NCBI GenBank assembly: GCA_004794655.1 | Contig: SMMW01000003.1 | Span: 1,922,001-1,986,000 of the forward strand | DNA length: 64,000 bases | From: Marisa cornuarietis | Taxonomy: Eukaryota; Mollusca; Gastropoda; Architaenioglossa; Ampullariidae | Direction: 5' to 3' | Shown: positions 11,751-25,715 of the stretch, in pieces | Position numbering within the stretch: the first letter of the stretch is position 1 | How the letters are laid out: each line of letters begins with the position of its first letter | Notes under the pieces: generated by a model | What the model saw: the letters and a program-made list of their open reading frames with translations, nothing else | Databases searched by the model: none | Told to the model about the DNA's origin: nothing | Translations under genes and position numbers: made by a program

Positions 11751-13221
11751 TTGTGACATTAAAATGGAGTGTGAATAATAGCGTCGATGTCGCTGCTCTT
11801 TCGGTCTCGAAAACCCTAAGTGACCTCCTCCAGACAACGAGATAAAGTGATTAAAGCTGTGCCAGACTTGTTAGTCTCAATTTACCTCGCTTCTCATGAA
11901 AACCCTTTCTTCCTCATTCCTTCAGGCGTGGTGAGTACCAAGCGCGTGTAGAAACATCACGTGGACTGAGACACGAGCGAGCATAACGACCCCGCCACCC
12001 TCCCCAACACACACATATTGGGAGTAATTGCTGTGCTTTTGGAGATTCCTAGTGGTGTGTATTTCTATATAGTTTCAAGGAGAATTACAGGCAAGTGTAC
12101 ATCTGTGGGTGCGTGAGTTGTGATCAGACGTTGACAGTGTGAAGTGGTCAGGTACGTTTTGAGAAACTGTTGATGAACATTGGAAGAAAATGAAGCTGAT
12201 ATAGAGAAGAGACGGTGAGCGACGTTTGAGTGGAAGGTTAAAAGAAGAGATTTACGTTGTTGAAAGGATATTCCTGTTCGCTTGTTCTCATATATTGACT
12301 GGGGATATTTAGAATATTAGAACGGTTTATGTAATCATTAATTTAGCTGCGATATATGTTGATGTAACTTTTATTTGAAATTCGTTGAGTGTGGGAAAAT
12401 ATTTGGATTTTTTTTAAATTGTAGAGATATAGGAACCCACGTGCAGGTCTTTGTACTTTGTTGTGTGAAAGAACACGTGAAGAACGCTGTGAGGTCAGTG
12501 TGTGTTGTATGTGACCTGTCCACACGTCCCGTGCGTTCTTGACAGTCCGTGCGGTCACAGAGGAGTCTTGACACAGACGTACATCGCTGACGTCACAAAG
12601 ACCCCGGTGTTTTCTCTGCACGCTGCGCACTACGACTAATAGCCCTCGGTTACACGTTGGTAACAGCGCATAAGACTTGTGATATTAAACACATTTTGCT
12701 TTTGACCCTGCTGTTGTAGTCAACATCTCCATCGGTTTGCTAGCCTTGTGATTACTTTGCTCGACTTGAGAGAAAAATATAGCCGGTTCAAGCCACTGTC
12801 TGGCATTTTATTGGATTAGTAATCATTGATTTCTCAGGGATGTTAAAGAGTTGAGATTAAGGGTTGGCTTTTTGGTCTGCTTTCCATTTGTCGTGACCTA
12901 GACAGTCCACTACCAGAACGGCCACCAGACGCCAGGGATTCACTTTTTTTCTAAATCTCATCAAAGTTCTTCTCTGTGAAGTCCGACAAGATGTTTGCCA
13001 TCACGGTGTTGCGCTGGTACTAGATGCAGTCAGTGATACAGCAATGTTGACTCCAAGGGCAAGGAATTGATACAATTTGCCTGTACTGTAATTCGTAGAT
13101 TGTGTGTGTCAAAGCTTACACAGCAGCTGAATCAAAGTATGGAAAGTCATTTCCTGCTGGTTAAAGTATCCCCCCCCCAACCCCCAAGAACTTCCCTTCC
13201 TTGCTGCACAAACTGAAGCAG
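11751..13221. other. Unassigned stretch before the duplication
   Basis: I see no coding region of known type. A C-rich run lies at 13170-13186. The frames at 12343-12630 on the minus strand are short and resemble no family I know. Confidence 0.5.
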
Positions 13222-13439
13222 CATATATAACTCATTCAATTCAATATTTTGGAGCCGGAGGATAACCATTAAATAGTAATATAATAAATAATATTTAATA
13301 ATAAAAACAGAGTTGAAATAATGATGTGACATAAAAATCAAGAACATTGGACATATCTCAAAGGTGGGCTAAATTAAACATGCAAATCAATCACCATACA
13401 GGGAAAAGGTCAGACTGATATTTAGGGTGATGCTCACAT

Positions 13440-13595
13440 GGTTGGTTGACTGATTTAATAGGAAAGTGCACCCACCTTAAGATGAGTTCGCACTACTGGG
13501 GGAGGGAGGAAACTGACGGCCAGGCCTGCGAACAGGTGTCACATACAGAGAGTGTCCCGGGAATGAGATGTGAACCCACACTACATTAGCGGGTC
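13440..13595 (-). mobile_element. Possible decayed SINE, in duplication copy 1
   Basis: The minus strand has a B-box-like word GTGGGTTCACATCTC around 13560-13575, followed by a G+C-rich body (CCTGTTCGCAGGCCTGGC, then CCTCCCTCCCCCAGTAG). This layout is typical of tRNA-derived SINE heads, but no convincing A box is visible about 33 nt upstream and no tail was found. The same sequence recurs in copy 2 at about 20450-20605. Confidence 0.3.
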
Positions 13596-16500
13596 CCCCT
13601 GTGAAAGTCACTTGTATTTACACTTCTCTGAAAAGGTGGAGACCGTAATGAAGAACGATAACTCGCGCTGGTCACATTTCAAAGTTATGGCCGGTAACTC
13701 CTGCTAAACCACGGTTTCTTTAGAGTAAGACTTGTTTTTTTTTTGCCAATATTTGCCCCCCACCTTATTCCTCTCCTTTTTAACTAATGGCGAAAAAAAC
13801 AACGAAGAAAACACACATCGCATGTTGGCGAGGTAATTCCTCCTTCAGAGCCTTCCTGGTCCCTGTGGGCAGGTGACTCTTCAGCTCGCTCTAATGGCGA
13901 AACTCTTACCTTCTGCAGCTGTTACTGTCTGACATATTGGAAATGCTTATCTGCTCTTGATTGCCGTCAAGATTTCTTTTTTAAATATTCTTGTGAATCC
14001 GTTCCTCGCATGCAAAAGAATTTGCGATAGACCATTTATAGCGAGGAAGAACATCGACATTCTTTTGTTGAGAGACACGGGACAATTCTTATTGACAAGA
14101 GCACCCTTAATTGACAGACCATTTAAACTTCGCGAAGCATTTACAACGAGCGTTTAGCTGCATTTGGTGTAATCTTACTTTCAATCATGAAGCATGGCAA
14201 CCCTCAAAGGGTTAATTCTCTATTCTGTATTAGTCTCTATATCGCTCGTAGATACCGCAGTTTGATTTTCCCAACACGTAGGAATGAATTTGAGGGTAAA
14301 GCAGTGTCGAAAATACAGGAATAAACTGTAAAACGTGTTTCATATTTACACAAGTCGTTAAGCCGAACCAAACAACTCAATAGTACTTTGTGAGGCATGT
14401 ATGGAGATATCGGATTTCAACTTGCAAAACATTTCCTCTCACGGGGTGCAGAAATTAATGGCAGCGATAGATTGTATCACCAAGCTGCAAACAAATAAGC
14501 ATAATAGAGACATTAGTGCGATGTGTCATGCAAAGGAGAGCATTGTATATTACACGGGCACCGTGAATCCTGTGTCAACATACAATTACCAAGTCTCACC
14601 ATGTGTGGCGCTCTGTGGGCAGGCGTGGAGCCCCGGACTGAGTGACACTTTAGAGTGGAACCACTTGGACAAGGTTTAGCACACCCATTGACGGAACGAA
14701 AGGGAGTTTGGAGTATCGCTGGTGTAGTCAAGTGTCGGCGCTGGAACTGATTGGATAGGGGTTAGGGAGCTCTTCCTTTTACTGCGGCCTCAGCCTTGCT
14801 GTTCAAATATTGTTGTTGATGGCGGGGGCTGGGTCTTACAGCTGATGGAACGAGTGTCGTTGACAGGAGATTAAAGGCAGAATGCGAGAGAAAAACACAT
14901 CGGGGAAAGTTTGTGAGGGTCACACTGCCTGACGTGGTTATGAAGCAGATTCATTCGTTTTCTTTAGGATTCATGAGGAAAATGAAGCGAACGAATCAGG
15001 TGGACGCTTGATGGATGATCAGTTGTCCCCAGCAACTGACCACACTTATTCACTTAGATGTCTGGGATTTCTGCCAAGGAAGTGAAGACACTTAGCACTC
15101 GGTGTTATTACACGATTTTTTTCTTTTCTTTTTTTTTTTTTTGCTCACTGAGAGAATGACAGCTGCCCCGCGCCGAGACAGGCTTTGGGTATTCTGAGTA
15201 TGTACATACTACTCTATGATGCTGGTTTTTCTTTGATGACGTGCACTCGGAGCACAGGCCGGCGTGGCGCGAAGTTTGTGCCCTTACTTTGCCGGGGTAT
15301 TTTTTTTTTTTTGAATTTTTGCCGGCCGTCAAGGGGAAGCCGTCTAAGTTTGATATGATCAGCAGTCAGTTGAAAAGGTTAACGGTTTCCAGATAGCAGT
15401 ATCTTCAAGCGAATCGTTCGCCCTTGTCTACAACAGGCTTTAAACACTTTCCAACATGGGTTCTAATGTAGTGTTTATTCCGGGATTTCAAGAACAAAGG
15501 CGATGCTGCTCGTGGAGGTGAAGAAGAAGGTGGCGCCCCCTACAGAGCAGAAGAGAAGCTCATGGAAATAAAAGTATTCTCGCCTATCACAGTCCCAGTG
15601 GGTGAGAGATAAACACTCTCCTTGGATTGAAGTATAACCAAGCCCAAGATGACGGAGAAAAGTCGTACCCCCTTGTATGTTACCTGTAGCTGGCAAAGGC
15701 AGAGGATGTGTCAGTGACAAAATGCGTTTGTTCATCAGTTATGCGTGCTATAACAAAATTTTCTAAATGTTTATGCATATGTATTTGAAGTTAGACACTA
15801 AAACTGGTACACTGCCCTTTTTCAGTCGAGATGTAGCTCCATTTGAAACACCTTGCATGACTTGACAATTAGAGCTATGCTCTCCTTGCTATTATTTTTT
15901 TGCATTTGAAGACTATATTGTCTTCTTCAACAAAAATCTTTTTTACATTCCATAGAAGCTGTGATTGCGTTCACCATAACATCAAACTATGTTACAACAC
16001 TATCTGCCTGTCCACATTATTGCTGCAAAACCCCTTCTCGCTGTCGGCTCCATTAGTCCCACCTTCGTTAGAGCAAGCCTTTAATCTTGTCTTGCCAAGA
16101 GTGCATCTCAGGAAACACCTCCTTTGGCAGAAGACCTTCAAAGCACTTATAGACCCAGTCTCATAACATCTCCTTTCATGTCTTTACCTTCCAGTATGGT
16201 GACAGGTAGCAGTCACCACCGCTAATGTTTAATCAGCTTCTTGCCTTGAAATTTAGAATTGATTGGTGGACAAAGTAGTGATCGACATGAAACGTTTGAT
16301 CGTCGATTTTTTAAGCCGTTGGTTGCAACCCGATGCCAAGAATGTTGGGTTCGGGGAGGTTGCTTATCTAACGATGATCAACACACACAGGCATGTCCGG
16401 TCGGGAGAATTTTTGCAGCTCCCATCGGGCCGCTGATTCTGTGTACCTGCATGCAGGACCAAGAGACTGAGGCTGTAAGATCTTTTCCCTCATGTAAAGC

Positions 16501-18640
16501 TCTGGCAGTGAACAAAGAGATGGCGACTGACGTGCTAACCGAAACACAACCATGGTTGTAATGGCGCCCTCCTTGAAGACTTGTTGCACAACAGAGTCTG
16601 AAAGCTTGAGTGGTCTTTTTTAATCTTATTGCTTCATAAAACTGTGCTATTTAGCCGTTGTAAGGCCCTTGGCTTGTTGAGACAAGTCGTTTGTCTCTAC
16701 ATTTGTCTGTGATACTTTCGCATTTTTCGGATTTTTCCGTCTTTTAATCGTCTATGAACAGACAGTTTCTCTTTGCATTCCATACTAGGAATCGCAAGAA
16801 CTGGATGAGAGATCTTGGATTTCCCATTATTGGTATTTCTTGAAATCAATAAACAACATTTTTACACTTTCCTTTAGAAGTCTGCTGACATTTGATATTT
16901 ATATGGGCCAAGCAGTCGGTCTGCAAATATGGAAAAAATGTTTCAAACTTTGTTATAACTTGGGTACAATCCAGTGCACACACATGCCGACAGATTTATT
17001 TGTGCTGGAAATAGCACAACTGATGGTGGAAGTACACTGTGCCCAACTGGTGACCCCCAGTGACGACCGTTTGTGTCTTGATGTGTCTGAGTTCACTGTT
17101 GACTGTGAAGGCTGCAGCATGGCTGGGCTGAAGAACATCTGATCCGTCAAACATGTGAGCGCTTCAGGGCTGGAGACAGGCAACCAGACGCTTAGTCAAA
17201 AGTTGTAGACATTGCTGCTGCTCCTGCTGAGGCATCATGCTCCCCCTGCTCACTGTCTGTTGTTTACCAGAATGTGATTGATATCAGCCTCCATCTGAAA
17301 TCGTTGAGCTCCACATGACAGGAACTTACACAAAGGTGAACCGGTTGACCGTTTTGAGTTTTAGCTGACAGGACTTTACGAAAAGGGTGAAAGATGTGGA
17401 CGGTGCATTTTGTGGATTTTCCACTGCCTGTGACGAGTTTTCCTACAGCACAAAAGAAACAGAGGCAGGAAGCTGCTCAGCATCAAAGACCCAGACATCA
17501 TACACCCCCTTGATGTTGCTGTATCATCTCCCTGGCCTTGTGCCACAAGTCTTTGTATGACCTCGGAAGACTAAGCAAAGCGGGGTGTACTCAACACTTT
17601 TTTCAGCGATGTGTAGACTTTCGATGCCTTCATACTCCCGAGGAAAAGTGGTTTTGCATAAACGCTTAAAAACGGGGTAGAGAGCTACTGGTGGTGTCTG
17701 TATCGCTGAGTTACTGATGGTTTCATCGTTAAAAAAGTTTACATGACTATTTTTAGCCAGGACGAGGAGAATACACTAGAGACTTAGTTGTTGGGCGTGT
17801 AAAATGTACTTAACCCTATCTGCAGGCTGTCGTTATGAATGGCCTTGAGTGATAAATACATATAGGTATTGGTACCTATAAATAGATCAAGATATAAAAA
17901 CATATATTCGTTCACACATCCGGACAGAATCAAATATGTATAGATAAACACATTGATTAGTGAAGGTTGGTTTCCTGTTGTACGGACGCAGATACGAGAC
18001 TGATGATCGATCACCATGGAAACACAATGAGGAAAAGACCAGAAATTGAAAGAAGTACAAGGATTAGTACTAAAACAAGCAAAAAAAAAAACCACCTTCC
18101 AAAAAGCCCAGAAAAACTATAAGTGAGAAAAAATTTGTAGAAGGGAGACTAGGAAAAGTTTCTTTTACATTTTTTAGGTAGAGACCGACTTGATCATTTC
18201 AAACATGTCTCAGTCTGCAACTAGCACTCTAGAAACATGCATTAGCGACTACAATGGCTGAATGGTAAAAACAAGCTTAAAGGACAACACTAGGACTCAG
18301 CAAAAAATCGCTGGAAACAGAGCACAAAGTATCACAAAAACGTATTCTGCTGGTATTTTATGGCAAAGACATGAGAGATTTTATAGTAATATTTTCTCTT
18401 AAGCACACTTTGTCGAGAAAACAGGAAGTGATGAAAGGCAAGTATTTCTAAAAATAGCGCCCTCTGCACAAGCTGGTGGAAGAGAAAAGCTGCAATCCTC
18501 GGTAAAAGAAAACTGACCAGGACACATCGTGCTGTTGCTGAATGCTCTCTTCCACACTCAGGGGGAGTGAGTTTATACTCATGAAGGAAATCCTACAGAT
18601 AATGGCAGCACACGCCAGTGGATTCACTTTGTTCACAGAT

Positions 18641-18701
18641 GTGTATATAATATATGCATATATATATATATATATATATGTGTATATATGTGTATATACA
18701 G
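18641..18701. repeat. TA/TGTA microsatellite, copy 1
   Basis: An alternating TATATA tract with TGTATATA interruptions. It is repeated in copy 2 at about 25655-25715 with apparently the same length. That is notable because such tracts mutate quickly, and it points to a very recent duplication. Confidence 0.9.
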
Positions 18702-20107
18702 GTCTCTGCTTTGTTCAAACGTGCCATGTGAACTTGGTCCCCACACCGTACTCAAGAATTTGCTCCAAACATTTCAAAATGGATTGTTACCAGTGACTTA
18801 TACAGTACCAGCAAGTCTTGGACTTTCAGTAAAGCGGAGAAATGTTATTGCTACAGCAGTGCTTACTGTACAACAGCACGAGATGTTAACACCAACTACG
18901 ACTGCTGGTAGATCAACACCAGATATACAACATCGACAGTTTCTACACCGTCTGGTCTACAAGTAACATCGTGTGACAGTCACAAACACATCATCAGTCG
19001 TATCTTTATCATCTTTATCAGCATAATGCTAACAACAACTGACAATGTGAGTAGCTTAAACGGGAACACGTGCGAGTATCAGTAAGTAAATAGTAAATTT
19101 TGCATGCAGCTAAATGAGGAAGAAATAAGTTTTTACATCGATAAATATATATATCAAATTATTATGTTATATTTGTAAAGGTAAAATTTCATTATCAGCA
19201 GTCAGTTGTAACTCTACAATAATAATGCAAGGCTGGAAATTAACTATTAAATAAAAAGATTACAGGAGTTTGTCTTAGACAAACGCACATTTGAAATGTG
19301 TTTATATTTTATTAACAATAATACACATGAAAGTGTTAACTCAAATGCTCCCACTTAGTAACAGACAATAATAATAATAACAATAAAACACAGACTGCAA
19401 TGACCGTGAGTGTTGCCCATTCCATTTTGATGGGAAGAAGATTTGCTTACAAGTCTGTTGAGTAAAAAATTCGGTTTGGATCTTTTTTTAAAAAACTTCA
19501 GTGGAAACTTCTAGAAAAAGCTTAAATCTGAAGGGCTCTATTCCAAAATCAGCCGTTTCATTTTTTGGGGCAAAAAAATCGTTTCTTGGACAGGACAACC
19601 TGAGTGATGTTTCTTCTTTTGACTTGAAGACATGCACAGATTTGCTGAAGTAAGCTACACTCACTGTTACAAATACTACTGGCGCACAAGAGTACAGGAG
19701 AGTAATTTTCTCCGGCTTTCCTAGTAGCAGGTGAGAATACCGATGTTTGAAGGCTTATATCTGTAAAATTAAACATAATTATGTACTCAAATTTAGCGAA
19801 TTATTATTTTAAAATGAACTTAACCCGATCGTAAAAAATGATCTGCGGTCTGAACTGGAAACTATAAACAGGGGCTAATAAAAAATGTTGCACTCGGTTT
19901 ATCCTTTAAACTAAACGATGATAAAACGGAAGCCCTCTTATTATGATAGCGAAAACTGTCTGTCAGTGTGTCTGTTATGCTAGACAGTGTGAGTGTGAGA
20001 ATGCGCTTTACCAATGTTTGCATTTATCTGTTTTTTTCTCGTTATAATCCCAAGAGTATGCATCTTATAGTGGGTACAGTTTGTGAAAGCAAAAAAGAGA
20101 TGGGACG

Positions 20108-20197
20108 ATGAAGACGAGATTGTACACCGCCGTAGTCTTCATGTTTGGTTTCTTATATTACACATGTCTTCGGGAAATTCATCTAGCTGAAGAGACA
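20108..20197 (+). CDS. Candidate first coding exon with membrane anchor, copy 1
   Basis: ATG at 20108 has A at -3. It opens a frame of exactly 30 codons that ends at a consensus splice donor (GAGACA|GTAAGT, intron from 20198). If unspliced it meets a stop after three more codons. The peptide starts with a short basic tail (MKTR). A hydrophobic stretch rich in V, F, Y, L and G follows (about residues 6-19), then a polar segment ending in HLAEET. This layout is that of a type II membrane anchor, as in Golgi glycosyltransferases and sulfotransferases, or of an uncleaved signal sequence. The length alone cannot assign a family. The exon lies 33 bp before the end of the duplicated unit and exists twice. 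No further exons were found, so it could be fortuitous. Confidence 0.4.
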
Positions 20198-20449
20198 GTA
20201 AGTCATTAGCTATGACACTGTCAGTTTATGTCATATATAACTCATTCAATTCAATATTTTGGAGCCGGAGGATAACCATTAAATAGTAATATAATAAATA
20301 ATATTTAATAATAAAAACAGAGTTGAAATAATGATGTGACATAAAAATCAAGAACATTGGACATATCTCAAAGGTGGGCTAAATTAAACATGCAAATCAA
20401 TCACCATACAGGGAAAAGGTCAGACTGATATTTAGGGTGATGCTCACAT

Positions 20450-20605
20450 GGTTGGTTGACTGATTTAATAGGAAAGTGCACCCACCTTAAGATGAGTTCG
20501 CACTACTGGGGGAGGGAGGAAACTGACGGCCAGGCCTGCGAACAGGTGTCACATACAGAGAGTGTCCCGGGAATGAGATGTGAACCCACACTACATTAGC
20601 GGGTC
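20450..20605 (-). mobile_element. Possible decayed SINE, in duplication copy 2
   Basis: Same sequence as 13440-13595 and the same weak evidence. It was copied as part of the large duplication, not inserted independently. Confidence 0.3.
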
Positions 20606-23600
20606 CCCCTGTGAAAGTCACTTGTATTTACACTTCTCTGAAAAGGTGGAGACCGTAATGAAGAACGATAACTCGCGCTGGTCACATTTCAAAGTTATGG
20701 CCGGTAACTCCTGCTAAACCACGGTTTCTTTAGAGTAAGACTTGTTTTTTTTTTGCCAATATTTGCCCCCCACCTTATTCCTCTCCTTTTTAACTAATGG
20801 CGAAAAAAACAACGAAGAAAACACACATCGCATGTTGGCGAGGTAATTCCTCCTTCAGAGCCTTCCTGGTCCCTGTGGGCAGGTGACTCTTCAGCTCGCT
20901 CTAATGGCGAAACTCTTACCTTCTGCAGCTGTTACTGTCTGACATATTGGAAATGCTTATCTGCTCTTGATTGCCGTCAAGATTTCTTTTTTAAATATTC
21001 TTGTGAATCCGTTCCTCGCATGCAAAAGAATTTGCGATAGACCATTTATAGCGAGGAAGAACATCGACATTCTTTTGTTGAGAGACACGGGACAATTCTT
21101 ATTGACAAGAGCACCCTTAATTGACAGACCATTTAAACTTCGCGAAGCATTTACAACGAGCGTTTAGCTGCATTTGGTGTAATCTTACTTTCAATCATGA
21201 AGCATGGCAACCCTCAAAGGGTTAATTCTCTATTCTGTATTAGTCTCTATATCGCTCGTAGATACCGCAGTTTGATTTTCCCAACACGTAGGAATGAATT
21301 TGAGGGTAAAGCAGTGTCGAAAATACAGGAATAAACTGTAAAACGTGTTTCATATTTACACAAGTCGTTAAGCCGAACCAAACAACTCAATAGTACTTTG
21401 TGAGGCATGTATGGAGATATCGGATTTCAACTTGCAAAACATTTCCTCTCACGGGGTGCAGAAATTAATGGCAGCGATAGATTGTATCACCAAGCTGCAA
21501 ACAAATAAGCATAATAGAGACATTAGTGCGATGTGTCATGCAAAGGAGAGCATTGTATATTACACGGGCACCGTGAATCCTGTGTCAACATACAATTACC
21601 AAGTCTCACCATGTGTGGCGCTCTGTGGGCAGGCGTGGAGCCCCGGACTGAGTGACACTTTAGAGTGGAACCACTTGGACAAGGTTTAGCACACCCATTG
21701 ACGGAACGAAAGGGAGTTTGGAGTATCGCTGGTGTAGTCAAGTGTCGGCGCTGGAACTGATTGGATAGGGGTTAGGGAGCTCTTCCTTTTACTGCGGCCT
21801 CAGCCTTGCTGTTCAAATATTGTTGTTGATGGCGGGGGCTGGGTCTTACAGCTGATGGAACGAGTGTCGTTGACAGGAGATTAAAGGCAGAATGCGAGAG
21901 AAAAACACATCGGGGAAAGTTTGTGAGGGTCACACTGCCTGACGTGGTTATGAAGCAGATTCATTCGTTTTCTTTAGGATTCATGAGGAAAATGAAGCGA
22001 ACGAATCAGGTGGACGCTTGATGGATGATCAGTTGTCCCCAGCAACTGACCACACTTATTCACTTAGATGTCTGGGATTTCTGCCAAGGAAGTGAAGACA
22101 CTTAGCACTCGGTGTTATTACACGATTTTTTTCTTTTCTTTTTTTTTTTTTTGCTCACTGAGAGAATGACAGCTGCCCCGCGCCGAGACAGGCTTTGGGT
22201 ATTCTGAGTATGTACATACTACTCTATGATGCTGGTTTTTCTTTGATGACGTGCACTCGGAGCACAGGCCGGCGTGGCGCGAAGTTTGTGCCCTTACTTT
22301 GCCGGGGTATTTTTTTTTTTTTGAATTTTTGCCGGCCGTCAAGGGGAAGCCGTCTAAGTTTGATATGATCAGCAGTCAGTTGAAAAGGTTAACGGTTTCC
22401 AGATAGCAGTATCTTCAAGCGAATCGTTCGCCCTTGTCTACAACAGGCTTTAAACACTTTCCAACATGGGTTCTAATGTAGTGTTTATTCCGGGATTTCA
22501 AGAACAAAGGCGATGCTGCTCGTGGAGGTGAAGAAGAAGGTGGCGCCCCCTACAGAGCAGAAGAGAAGCTCATGGAAATAAAAGTATTCTCGCCTATCAC
22601 AGTCCCAGTGGGTGAGAGATAAACACTCTCCTTGGATTGAAGTATAACCAAGCCCAAGATGACGGAGAAAAGTCGTACCCCCTTGTATGTTACCTGTAGC
22701 TGGCAAAGGCAGAGGATGTGTCAGTGACAAAATGCGTTTGTTCATCAGTTATGCGTGCTATAACAAAATTTTCTAAATGTTTATGCATATGTATTTGAAG
22801 TTAGACACTAAAACTGGTACACTGCCCTTTTTCAGTCGAGATGTAGCTCCATTTGAAACACCTTGCATGACTTGACAATTAGAGCTATGCTCTCCTTGCT
22901 ATTATTTTTTTGCATTTGAAGACTATATTGTCTTCTTCAACAAAAATCTTTTTTACATTCCATAGAAGCTGTGATTGCGTTCACCATAACATCAAACTAT
23001 GTTACAACACTATCTGCCTGTCCACATTATTGCTGCAAAACCCCTTCTCGCTGTCGGCTCCATTAGTCCCACCTTCGTTAGAGCAAGCCTTTAATCTTGT
23101 CTTGCCAAGAGTGCATCTCAGGAAACACCTCCTTTGGCAGAAGACCTTCAAAGCACTTATAGACCCAGTCTCATAACATCTCCTTTCATGTCTTTACCTT
23201 CCAGTATGGTGACAGGTAGCAGTCACCACCGCTAATGTTTAATCAGCTTCTTGCCTTGAAATTTAGAATTGATTGGTGGACAAAGTAGTGATCGACATGA
23301 AACGTTTGATCGTCGATTTTTTAAGCCGTTGGTTGCAACCCGATGCCAAGAATGTTGGGTTCAGGTTGCTTATCTAACGATGATCAACACACACAGGCAT
23401 GTCCGGTCGGGAGAATTTTTGCAGCTCCCATCGGGCCGCTGATTCTGTGTACCTGCATGCAGGACCAAGAGACTGAGGCTGTAAGATCTTTTCCCTCATG
23501 TAAAGCTCTGGCAGTGAACAAAGAGATGGCGACTGACGTACTGACGTGCTAACCGAAACACAACCATGGTTGTAATGGCGCCCTCCTTGAAGACTTGTTG

Positions 23601-25654
23601 CACAACAGAGTCTGAAAGCTTGAGTGGTCTTTTTTAATCTTATTGCTTCATAAAACTGTGCTATTTAGCCGTTGTAAGGCCCTTGGCTTGTTGAGACAAG
23701 TCGTTTGTCTCTACATTTGTCTGTGATACTTTCGCATTTTTCGGATTTTTCCGTCTTTTAATCGTCTATGAACAGACAGTTTCTCTTTGCATTCCATACT
23801 AGGAATCGCAAGAACTGGATGAGAGATCTTGGATTTCCCATTATTGGTATTTCTTGAAATCAATAAACAACATTTTTACACTTTCCTTTAGAAGTCTGCT
23901 GACATTTGATATTTATATGGGCCAAGCAGTCGGTCTGCAAATATGGAAAAAATGTTTCAAACTTTGTTATAACTTGGGTACAATCCAGTGCACACACATG
24001 CCGACAGATTTATTTGTGCTGGAAATAGCACAACTGATGGTGGAAGTACACTGTGCCCAACTGGTGACCCCCAGTGACGACCGTTTGTGTCTTGATGTGT
24101 CTGAGTTCACTGTTGACTGTGAAGGCTGCAGCATGGCTGGGCTGAAGAACATCTGATCCGTCAAACATGTGAGCGCTTCAGGGCTGGAGACAGGCAACCA
24201 GACGCTTAGTCAAAAGTTGTAGACATTGCTGCTGCTCCTGCTGAGGCATCATGCTCCCCCTGCTCACTGTCTGTTGTTTACCAGAATGTGATTGATATCA
24301 GCCTCCATCTGAAATCGTTGAGCTCCACATGACAGGAACTTACACAAAGGTGAACCGGTTGACCGTTTTGAGTTTTAGCTGACAGGACTTTACGAAAAGG
24401 GTGAAAGATGTGGACGGTGCATTTTGTGGATTTTCCACTGCCTGTGACGAGTTTTCCTACAGCACAAAAGAAACAGAGGCAGGAAGCTGCTCAGCATCAA
24501 AGACCCAGACATCATACACCCCCTTGATGTTGCTGTATCATCTCCCTGGCCTTGTGCCACAAGTCTTTGTATGACCTCGGAAGACTAAGCAAAGCGGGGT
24601 GTACTCAACACTTTTTTCAGCGATGTGTAGACTTTCGATGCCTTCATACTCCCGAGGAAAAGTGGTTTTGCATAAACGCTTAAAAACGGGGTAGAGAGCT
24701 ACTGGTGGTGTCTGTATCGCTGAGTTACTGATGGTTTCATCGTTAAAAAAGTTTACATGACTATTTTTAGCCAGGACGAGGAGAATACACTAGAGACTTA
24801 GTTGTTGGGCGTGTAAAATGTACTTAACCCTATCTGCAGGCTGTCGTTATGAATGGCCTTGAGTGATAAATACATATAGGTATTGGTACCTATAAATAGA
24901 TCAAGATATAAAAACATATATTCGTTCACACATCCGGACAGAATCAAATATGTATAGATAAACACATTGATTAGTGAAGGTTGGTTTCCTGTTGTACGGA
25001 CGCAGATACGAGACTGATGATCGATCACCATGGAAACACAATGAGGAAAAGACCAGAAATTGAAAGAAGTACAAGGATTAGTACTAAAACAAGCAAAAAA
25101 AAAAACCACCTTCCAAAAAGCCCAGAAAAACTATAAGTGAGAAAAAATTTGTAGAAGGGAGACTAGGAAAAGTTTCTTTTACATTTTTTAGGTAGAGACC
25201 GACTTGATCATTTCAAACATGTCTCAGTCTGCAACTAGCACTCTAGAAACATGCATTAGCGACTACAATGGCTGAATGGTAAAAACAAGCTTAAAGGACA
25301 ACACTAGGACTCAGCAAAAAATCGCTGGAAACAGAGCACAAAGTATCACAAAAACGTATTCTGCTGGTATTTTATGGCAAAGACATGAGAGATTTTATAG
25401 TAATATTTTCTCTTAAGCACACTTTGTCGAGAAAACAGGAAGTGATGAAAGGCAAGTATTTCTAAAAATAGCGCCCTCTGCACAAGCTGGTGGAAGAGAA
25501 AAGCTGCAATCCTCGGTAAAAGAAAACTGACCAGGACACATCGTGCTGTTGCTGAATGCTCTCTTCCACACTCAGGGGGAGTGAGTTTATACTCATGAAG
25601 GAAATCCTACAGATAATGGCAGCACACGCCAGTGGATTCACTTTGTTCACAGAT

Positions 25655-25715
25655 GTGTATATAATATATGCATATATATATATATATATATATGTGTATA
25701 TATGTGTATATACAG
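25655..25715. repeat. TA/TGTA microsatellite, copy 2
   Basis: Counterpart of 18641-18701. Confidence 0.9.

Larger units (their letters stand above)
13222..20230 (+). repeat. Tandem segmental duplication, copy 1 (about 7.01 kb)
   Basis: The sequence starting CATATATAACTCATTC at 13222 recurs at 20232 in the same order and orientation, and the match runs to the end of the unit. Offset is 7010 up to about 16352, 7006 between two indels, 7014 to about 19463 and 7011 afterwards. Copy 1 carries GGGG at 16353-16356 and three extra A at about 19463-19468, both missing from copy 2. It lacks an 8-bp direct repeat present in copy 2. Every short reading frame that I compared away from the indels translates identically. 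The unit holds a TA microsatellite, a possible decayed SINE and, near its end, a candidate coding exon. Confidence 0.97.

Noticed and set aside
14401..14679. 92-codon plus-strand frame, present again at 21411-21689
   Set aside because: Identity of the two copies comes from the recent segmental duplication and says nothing about coding constraint; no family resemblance.
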